A stretch of DNA of 54,787 nt, taken from NCBI RefSeq assembly GCF_000439375.1, contig NZ_ATMI01000008.1, positions 1 through 54,787 on the forward strand. The letters are read 5' to 3'. The DNA is from Tatumella saanichensis. Lineage in GTDB: Bacteria > Pseudomonadota > Gammaproteobacteria > Enterobacterales > Enterobacteriaceae. Shown one piece after another: positions 49,650-54,787 of this stretch; position 1 is the stretch's first letter; each line of letters starts with the position of its first letter. The notes beneath the pieces are model-generated. The model was not told where the DNA came from, searched no databases, and saw only the letters and a program-made list of their open reading frames with translations. Position numbers and translations under genes: made by a program.

Positions 49650-50357
49650 TTAATCCGGTTCGATAGCAAACACCCAGTTAGCGCCATCAATGACCCGCCA
49701 GCGGATATTGAAGGTCAGCAGACGGACCGCATAGTCACGGTTATCTTCCCCCTGCTTGCGGTAGGCCGGTCGTGGATCCTGGGCCAACACATCGGTCAGG
49801 AAGGCTTCAAGGTGAGGGTAGCTGGCATGCAGTTGTTGCAACTGCTGCGCAGCCTGCGGAGTAAAACTTACTGGCATACCGGCCTCTGGGGCCAACTGCG
49901 CATAACCTGCCCGTGCGTCCGGCAGAGCTTCAGCAAAAGGCAGGTAAGGTTTGATATCAATCACCGGCGTGCCGTCTACCAGGTCCAGGCTGTCTAGCTC
50001 CAAGATCACCTGCTGCTTTGCGGTGCGGATCCCTTTTAGGGCAACCAGCGACATGCCCAGCGGATTTGGGCGAAATGTCGAGCGGGTGGCAAATACGCCC
50101 ATCCGCTGATTGCCGCCTAAACGGGGAGGGCGGACCGTGGGGTGCCAGCCCTGTTGCATGGTCTGATGAAAGACAAACACCACCCACAGGTGACTAAAAT
50201 CCTCCAGCCCCCTCACAGCATCGGCCTGATTGAAGGGAGGCAATAAATGTAACTCGCCGCCGCCGTGTCTGACCAATCCTGGTTACCGAGGAACCGCAAA
50301 TTTTTCTTTCCACGGGGAACGGATAACACCGATTTGTTGAAAACTGAACTCGCTCAT
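49650..50357 (-). pseudogene. trmO: tRNA (m6t6A37) methyltransferase gene with in-frame stop
   Basis: TrmO (TsaA, YaeB) methylates t6A37 of tRNA(Thr) using SAM. Reading from the ATG at 50355-50357 gives MSEFSFQQIGVIRSPWKEKFAVPR, then TAA at 50283-50285, then PGLVRHGGGEL and a clean frame to 49650. E. coli has VPRQPGL here, so one base change (CAA to TAA) explains the break. Without the stop the product would be 235 residues, the E. coli length. The start overlaps the rcsF stop (TAATG), confirming it. A TTG at codon 28 could restart translation to give 208 residues lacking the conserved N-terminal region. The remainder (GVFATRSTFRPNPLGMS; LDLVDGTPVIDIKPYLPF; WRVIDGANWVFAIEPD) is intact. Confidence 0.85.
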
Positions 50358-50752
50358 TACTGAGACACTTGCAGCGCAGAGCCTTGGCAGACTGCTTGGT
50401 GATAACAGCCTTCCGCTGTGGTAATCACTGTACATTGATGTAACAGCACCGCATTAGCCTTCAGTTCCGATGCGTTGATTTGCATGCGTTTTCGGGCGGT
50501 AGCGATAGTAGCCGGTGCGCTTTGAGCGGTGACTTGGCAATCTTCACCAGAAACTTCCCCTCTGTCTTTAAAGGGCTTATTCACCAAATCCGTGGCAGAG
50601 GTAAAAATTTCTACCGGATGATGGACGGGTTTGTTGTGAGACGGCTCCGTTGTCTTGGCAGGGAAAAGCGGCTGATGTGGCGCTGGTGTTTCATGACGGG
50701 CAGTACAGCCCGTCAGCATTAATGCAAACACGCAAAGCGGAAACAGACGCAT
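50357..50752 (-). CDS. rcsF: Outer-membrane stress-sensor lipoprotein RcsF
   Basis: RcsF senses outer-membrane and peptidoglycan damage and relieves IgaA inhibition of the Rcs phosphorelay; it threads through BamA-OMP complexes. The 131-residue product starts MRLFPL with a lipobox LTGC (Cys16). A Pro-rich, disordered linker follows, then the folded domain with FKDRGEVSGEDCQ, ARKRMQINASELKANAVLLHQC and GCYHQAVCQGSAL, whose four cysteines make the known non-consecutive disulfides. An upstream ATG at codon -9 is less likely, as AGGAT precedes the chosen start. Coupled to trmO downstream. Confidence 0.96.
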   Translation of the reverse strand: MRLFPLCVFALMLTGCTARHETPAPHQPLFPAKTTEPSHNKPVHHPVEIFTSATDLVNKPFKDRGEVSGEDCQVTAQSAPATIATARKRMQINASELKANAVLLHQCTVITTAEGCYHQAVCQGSALQVSQ

Positions 50753-50830
50753 TAGAATATCCTCATCAAATATAATCAAAAGCTATTGAAACAAGAGCTC
50801 AGGTAAATAACAAGTCACCCTGAGATAAAT

Positions 50831-50857
50831 AAAAAAGGGCAGCATCGCTGCCACCCT
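50831..50857 (-). terminator. Terminator of metNIQ
   Basis: On the minus strand GGGTGGCAGC / GCTGCCCTT, with a GAT loop and one bulge, is followed by a U-run, 21 nt after the metQ stop. Confidence 0.85.
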
Positions 50858-50877
50858 CTGTTCGATCAGATATTAGC

Positions 50878-51696
50878 TTACCAGCCTTTTACGGCACCGC
50901 CGTTAAAGATCTTATTGGCTGCTGCAGCCACTTCATCAGACTGATAGGCTTTCACAAAGTTCTTCACGTTCTGTGCATCTTTATTATCTTCGCGGGTAAC
51001 GATCAGATTGACGTAAGGTGAGTCTTTATCTTCAACAAAGATCCCGTCTTTTGCGGGCGTCAGGCCAATCTGACTAGCGTAAGTGGTATTAATCACTGCC
51101 AAGGTAATCTTGTCATCATCCAGAGAACGCGGTAACTGCGGCGCTTCCAATTCAACAATTTTCAGGTGTTTCGGATTTTCGGTGATGTCTAAGGTGGTAG
51201 GCAGCAGGCCGACACCGTCTTTCAGTTTGATCAAACCCACTTTCTGTAGCAGCAGTAATGAACGGCCCAGATTAGTCGGATCATTAGGGATAGCAATCTG
51301 ATCGCCATCCTTCAGTTCGTCCAGAGATTTAATTTTCTTGGAGTAACCTGCAATCGGGTAAACGAAGGTATTCGCGACCGGCACCAGTTTATAACCACGG
51401 TCTTTGATCTGTTGATCAAGGTAAGGTTTATGCTGGAAAGCGTTGGCATCAATATCGCCTTTACTCAGTGCTTCGTTTGGCAGCACATAATCGTTAAAGG
51501 TGACCAGTTCAACATCCAGACCGTATTTCTGTTTAGCGACCTGTTTTGCCACTTCAGCGACTTGTTGTTCGGCGCCCGCAATCACGCCGACTTTAATGTG
51601 ATTTGGATCTTCTTTGGCTTTTTGATCGCAGCCTGTCAATGCGATCGCACCAATCAGGGCACCCACTGCGGCCAGTTTTTTAAAGGTAAAGGTCAT
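50878..51696 (-). CDS. metQ: D/L-methionine-binding lipoprotein MetQ
   Basis: MetQ captures methionine in the periplasm for the MetNI importer. The 272-residue precursor has a lipoprotein signal (LTGC, Cys23) followed by the NlpA-family fold: VGVIAGAEQQVAEVAKQVAKQKYGLDVELV, DANAFQHKPYLDQQ, VANTFVYPIAGYSKKI and AIPNDPTNLGRSLLLLQKVGLIKLKDG. A strong AAGGA lies before the ATG. It is the last gene of metNIQ, 35 bp after metI, with a terminator downstream. Confidence 0.98.
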   Translation of the reverse strand: MTFTFKKLAAVGALIGAIALTGCDQKAKEDPNHIKVGVIAGAEQQVAEVAKQVAKQKYGLDVELVTFNDYVLPNEALSKGDIDANAFQHKPYLDQQIKDRGYKLVPVANTFVYPIAGYSKKIKSLDELKDGDQIAIPNDPTNLGRSLLLLQKVGLIKLKDGVGLLPTTLDITENPKHLKIVELEAPQLPRSLDDDKITLAVINTTYASQIGLTPAKDGIFVEDKDSPYVNLIVTREDNKDAQNVKNFVKAYQSDEVAAAANKIFNGGAVKGW

Positions 51697-51731
51697 ATAT
51701 GAGTCCTTACTATAAGTATCAGAGAATGTTT

Positions 51732-52385
51732 TTATTTATGTGTGACTGCGCGAACAATACGATCGCCACAGAACTGAATTAAATACACCAGAACGACCAG
51801 TAACACTAATACCGTATTCATCACTACTGCGTTATAACCGATATAACCGTATTGGATACCGATCTGCCCCAGCCCTCCAGCCCCTACGGCTCCGCCCATT
51901 GCGGAGTAACCGACTAGGGTAATCAGGGTAATGGTGGCGGCATTAATTAAACCGGGTAAGGCTTCAGGTAATAACACTTTACGGATAATTTGCATCGGGG
52001 TGGCACCCATGGCTCGGGAGGCCTCAATCAGTCCGGCAGGTAACTCCAGCAGCGCATTCTCTACCATACGTGCAATAAAGGGGGCCGCACCAATGGTCAG
52101 GGGAACGATGGCCGCCTGTAATCCGATGGAGGTTCCAACCAGTACGCGGGTAAAAGGGATCATCCAGACTAGTAGGATAATAAACGGAATCGAGCGGAAA
52201 ATATTTACTATCGCCGAAATAGTCCTGTACAGCGATTTGTTTTCAATAATCTGCCCAGGACGGGTGATATACAGCAGTACACCGACCGGTAGGCCAATGA
52301 CAAAACCAAAAAAACCGGAGACAAAGGTCATAACCAGTGTTTCCCAGACGCCGCCCGCCATTAACCATATCATCGGGTCAGACAT
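51732..52385 (-). CDS. metI: D-methionine ABC transporter permease
   Basis: MetI is the membrane subunit of the MetNIQ importer. The 217-residue protein (E. coli 217) has about five membrane segments and the EAA loop [26 protein letters not shown] that contacts MetN. Start and end are typical of the family ([27 protein letters not shown]). Its start overlaps the metN stop by 8 bases, so the subunits are translationally coupled, with AGG sites in the metN end. Confidence 0.98.
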   Translation of the reverse strand: MSDPMIWLMAGGVWETLVMTFVSGFFGFVIGLPVGVLLYITRPGQIIENKSLYRTISAIVNIFRSIPFIILLVWMIPFTRVLVGTSIGLQAAIVPLTIGAAPFIARMVENALLELPAGLIEASRAMGATPMQIIRKVLLPEALPGLINAATITLITLVGYSAMGGAVGAGGLGQIGIQYGYIGYNAVVMNTVLVLLVVLVYLIQFCGDRIVRAVTHK

Positions 52386-53409
52386 AACCTAATACCTCTG
52401 CTTTTACATGTTGTTCACGCAACCACAGGATCGCTTGTTGCGTATTGTGACTGTCTCCGGCCATTTCTGTCAGCATAATGCCGAACTTCACGCCTCCGGC
52501 GTAATCCATCTGCGCACTGATAATGTTGCAGTCTACCGAGAAACGGCGGGCGACTTCGGATAATAGCGGTGCATCTACTGACTCGCCGGTAAATTCGAGA
52601 CGTAATAGCGGAATTTTTCCATCAGCGGCATGAGGGCTGAGGCGTTGCCGGTAATCATCCGGGATATCCAGATGCAAGGTTGATTGAATAAACTCTTGGG
52701 CCAGAGGTGTCTTAGGATGAGAGAAAACTTCGCTGACCTGATCCTGCTCAATCAGCTGCCCTTGACTGATAATGGCCACCTGGTCACAGATACGCTTTAC
52801 CACATCCATTTCATGGGTGATCAGCAGGATAGTTAATCCTAGGCGGCGGTTGATATCCTTCAGCAGTTCGAGAATAGAACGGGTGGTTGCTGGATCCAGG
52901 GCACTAGTGGCTTCATCACACAGCAGGACTTTAGGGTCACAGGCTAGTGCGCGGGCGATAGCAACACGCTGCTTCTGACCGCCAGAGAGGTTGCCGGGAT
53001 AGGCCTCTTTTTTTTCTGACAAGCCGACCAGTTCCAGCAGGGCAGTGACCTTTTGGTTGATCTCTGCACGGGGGCGGTTTTCCAGTTCCAAAGCCAACGC
53101 AACATTGCCGAAGACAGTTCGGGAATTCAGCAAGTTGAAATGCTGAAATATCATGCCGATCTGGCGGCGTGCCAGAGTGAGGGCTTTGTCAGAGAAAGCC
53201 GTCAGCTCCTGACCATCAACCAGCACTCGGCCAGAGGTCGGGCGCTCCAGCAGATTTACGCAGCGGATCAGCGTACTTTTACCAGCACCAGATGCACCGA
53301 TGACGCCGTAAATCTGTCCGGCGGGGACATGCAGGCTGACATCGGACAGTGCCGTAATCGTCCGAGTCCCCTGCGTGAACACTTTGCTGATGTTTTCTAA
53401 TTTAATCAT
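52378..53409 (-). CDS. metN: Methionine ABC transporter ATP-binding protein
   Basis: MetN drives methionine uptake by ATP hydrolysis. The 343-residue protein (E. coli 343) has Walker [11 protein letters not shown]-loop MIFQHFNLL, signature LSGGQKQR, Walker [13 protein letters not shown] and the switch His in LLITHEMD, followed by the C-terminal NIL (ACT-like) domain (about 265-343), where methionine binding causes trans-inhibition. The ATG has only a weak Shine-Dalgarno. A MetJ-type operator lies upstream, so the operon is likely repressed by MetJ with SAM. Confidence 0.98.
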   Translation of the reverse strand: MIKLENISKVFTQGTRTITALSDVSLHVPAGQIYGVIGASGAGKSTLIRCVNLLERPTSGRVLVDGQELTAFSDKALTLARRQIGMIFQHFNLLNSRTVFGNVALALELENRPRAEINQKVTALLELVGLSEKKEAYPGNLSGGQKQRVAIARALACDPKVLLCDEATSALDPATTRSILELLKDINRRLGLTILLITHEMDVVKRICDQVAIISQGQLIEQDQVSEVFSHPKTPLAQEFIQSTLHLDIPDDYRQRLSPHAADGKIPLLRLEFTGESVDAPLLSEVARRFSVDCNIISAQMDYAGGVKFGIMLTEMAGDSHNTQQAILWLREQHVKAEVLGYV

Positions 53410-53732
53410 CTAATTAATCGATATTATGTAAGATATTTCGTTAGTAGTCAGACATAAATGCAGTGACTCTGTCTGTGATGGTGAGGATGTTAAGGCATCC
53501 AGACGTCTAAATCAATGAAACTCTTAGCAGGAATTCATCTGTCGGTGAATCATTTGATGGCTATCAAATAATGCGTGTTGCAGCGTGTTTACTACACAGT
53601 GAATTCATCAATGAAATTCAGACGTATGCGCTTCCCATATAAATGAAACACTAAGGAGGCCACGAAGGCTTTTATTACACACCGGACAATGAACATGCGA
53701 TACTGTCGGCCATTGAACAGAGGAGTAAATTT
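53410..53732. other. Regulatory gap between metN and gmhB
   Basis: No gene is seen in these 323 bp. They hold the divergent regulation of metNIQ (MetJ operator at 53493-53508) and gmhB. A second AGACGTAT, one base off the MetJ core, lies at 53620-53627. A possible gmhB promoter is TTACAC (53675-53680) with GATACT (53699-53704), spaced 18 nt; it is weak. The rest is AT-rich. Confidence 0.5.
53493..53508. promoter_or_regulatory. MetJ operator (met boxes)
   Basis: A perfect palindromic met box AGACGTCT (53501-53508) is directly adjacent to a degenerate box AGGCATCC (53493-53500), giving the tandem 8-mers MetJ dimers bind cooperatively. It lies 84-99 bp upstream of metN, so SAM-MetJ repression of metNIQ is expected. 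Confidence 0.7.
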
Positions 53733-54296
53733 GTGGCGAACAAGATACCGGCTATTTTCTTAGACCGTGATGGCACGATTAATATTGACCATGGTTTTGT
53801 CCATCAGATCGATGACTTTCAATTTATTGATGGGACTATCGAGGCGATGCAGGAACTTAAGAAGATGGGCTATGCGCTGGTGGTTGTCACCAATCAGTCG
53901 GGGATTGCCCGAGGTAAGTATACCGAAGATCAGTTTATGCAACTGACCGAGTGGATGGACTGGTCGCTGGCCGACAGAGAAGTAGAGCTGGATGGCATCT
54001 ATTTCTGCCCACATCATCCACAAGGTAGCGTTGCGGAGTACACACAGGTCTGTGATTGCCGTAAGCCGCAACCAGGCATGTTGCTGTCTGCACAACAGCA
54101 ACTGGATATCGATATGGCCGCCTCTTATATGGTTGGTGATAAGCGTGAAGATATGTTAGCGGCTCAAGCAGCTGGGGTAGGGCATAAAATTCTGGTTCGC
54201 AGCGGCCAGGCGTTGACCCAAGATGCGGAAAGCGCCGCGGATGTGGTACTGAACAGCCTTGCAGAACTGCCCGATTTGATTAAGAAAACAGCGTAA
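53733..54296 (+). CDS. gmhB: D-glycero-beta-D-manno-heptose 1,7-bisphosphate 7-phosphatase
   Basis: GmhB removes the 7-phosphate in the ADP-heptose route that builds the LPS inner core. The 187-residue HAD phosphatase (E. coli 191) has the nucleophile motif [21 protein letters not shown] (motif II), the zinc loop with CPHHPQGS and [10 protein letters not shown], and [12 protein letters not shown] (motif IV). The start is GTG at 53733, with GAGGAG 8 nt upstream; the resulting [14 protein letters not shown] matches the family. As in E. coli it precedes an rRNA operon. No terminator is evident before the rrn promoter. Confidence 0.97.
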   Translation: MANKIPAIFLDRDGTINIDHGFVHQIDDFQFIDGTIEAMQELKKMGYALVVVTNQSGIARGKYTEDQFMQLTEWMDWSLADREVELDGIYFCPHHPQGSVAEYTQVCDCRKPQPGMLLSAQQQLDIDMAASYMVGDKREDMLAAQAAGVGHKILVRSGQALTQDAESAADVVLNSLAELPDLIKKTA

Positions 54297-54360
54297 ACTT
54301 CACTAAATTGCGCATTTTGGGTGAAAATCAGACAAACAGAAATTAATTTCAAATAAACCC

Positions 54361-54397
54361 TTGTCAGAAAAAATTAACTCCCTATAATGCGCTCCCA
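54361..54397 (+). promoter_or_regulatory. rRNA P1 promoter
   Basis: TTGTCA (54361-54366), a 16-nt spacer and TATAAT (54383-54388), then the GC-rich discriminator GCGCTCCC, copy the architecture of E. coli rrn P1. By analogy transcription starts at A54397 (in CACTGACACGG). An A/T-rich UP-like stretch lies upstream. This is the class of promoter that DksA and ppGpp control. Confidence 0.9.
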
Positions 54398-54478
54398 CTG
54401 ACACGGCAAAGCGCGATGCGCAGCGGCGTGACAGGGACTGAAGCGATTCGGTCCGGAGAAAAAATCATGAAAAAGTGA

Positions 54479-54506
54479 TTGACTCCTGAGGTGAAAAGCG
54501 TAATAT
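54479..54506 (+). promoter_or_regulatory. rRNA P2 promoter
   Basis: TTGACT (54479-54484), 16 nt and TAATAT (54501-54506) lie about 80 bp after P1 start, as in E. coli rrn operons. Confidence 0.8.
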
Positions 54507-54547
54507 ACGCCACCTCGCAACAACAACCTAAACGGTTGAGTTGCAAC

Positions 54548-54558
54548 GCTCTTTAACA
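54548..54558 (+). promoter_or_regulatory. rrn leader boxA antitermination site
   Basis: GCTCTTTAACA is the enteric rrn boxA, bound by NusB-S10 in the leader to prevent Rho-dependent termination. The following AATTTATCAGACAATCTG also matches the E. coli rrn leader. Confidence 0.85.
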
Positions 54559-54712
54559 ATTTATCAGACAATCTGTGTGGGCACTCGCAAGATTGATATC
54601 AACGTCCTCGGACGTAAAATATATCAAGTCTTAAGAGTGAACACATAATGAAATTCATTATGAGTGTTTTACACTTGAGCATCGTTGAGCTCGTTTCAGC
54701 AAATCAAACTTT

Positions 54713-54787
54713 AAATTGAAGAGTTTGATCATGGCTCAGATTGAACGCTGGCGGCAGGCCTAACACATGCAAGTCGAACGGTAGCAC
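54713..54787 (+). rRNA. rrs: 16S ribosomal RNA, 5' end
   Basis: The mature 16S 5' end AAATTGAAGAGTTTGATC begins at 54713 and continues through the conserved GGCTCAGATTGAACGCTGG and ACATGCAAGTCGAACGG until the window ends. Only 75 bases are present. The preceding leader is enteric-like. The operon lies after gmhB, matching the E. coli rrnH position. Confidence 0.99.

Noticed and set aside
49650-50276. Intact shorter trmO starting from the TTG at 50274-50276
   Set aside because: The true start is fixed by the overlap with rcsF and the matching N-terminal residues; the short form would lack a conserved region and has no Shine-Dalgarno.
53620-53627. AGACGTAT as a proven MetJ box
   Set aside because: One mismatch and no adjacent box; an 8-mer with one mismatch can occur by chance, so it is only mentioned as a possibility.

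Overview
This window is a chromosomal stretch from a gammaproteobacterium of the order Enterobacterales. Nearly every gene has an easily recognised Escherichia coli counterpart, and the order follows the E. coli 3-5 minute region: panC, folK, pcnB, gluQ, dksA, sfsA, thpR, hrpB, mrcB, hemL, clcA, erpA, mtnN, dgt, degP, yaeH, dapD, glnD, map, rpsB, tsf, pyrH, frr, dxr, uppS, cdsA, rseP, bamA, skp, lpxD, fabZ, lpxA, lpxB, rnhB, dnaE, accA, yaeR, tilS, rof, yaeQ, arfB, proS, trmO, rcsF, metQIN, gmhB and the start of an rRNA operon. It is not E. coli or Salmonella: protein divergence is substantial and several genes expected here are absent. The 16S start (GGTAGCAC after the universal leader) fits Erwinia-, Pectobacterium- or Yersinia-like groups, but the window does not settle the genus.

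Layout: 1-6019 holds minus-strand genes (pantothenate and folate synthesis, poly(A) polymerase, tRNA modification, DksA, SfsA, ThpR). 6118-11156 is the plus-strand pair hrpB-mrcB. 11283-20073 is mixed: hemL, clcA, erpA, mtnN, dgt, degP, yaeH, dapD. glnD and map read leftward from a shared divergent region with rpsB. 24129-43725 is a long plus-strand block for translation (rpsB, tsf, frr), UMP kinase, isoprenoid and lipid carriers (dxr, uppS, cdsA), envelope assembly (rseP, bamA, skp), lipid A (lpxD, fabZ, lpxA, lpxB), DNA replication (rnhB, dnaE) and fatty-acid synthesis (accA). 43861-53409 carries yaeR-tilS, rof, yaeQ-arfB, a GNAT acetyltransferase, proS, the rcsF-trmO unit and the methionine transporter metNIQ. 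gmhB and the rrn promoters, leader and first 75 bases of 16S rRNA close the window.

The core genes look intact; the interest lies at the edges. trmO has an in-frame stop at codon 25. A frameshifted yaeP remnant overlaps the start of rof. thpR has lost the first catalytic His of its 2H motifs. panB is missing upstream of panC, replaced by about 470 bp I could not assign. fhuACDB, yadS-btuF, cdaR, ldcC and nlpE are absent from their E. coli positions. This pattern fits ongoing erosion of dispensable genes around a conserved backbone. pcnB appears to keep the rare AUU start codon known in E. coli. I found no phage, insertion sequence, CRISPR array or defence island, and no evidence of a wholly new system.
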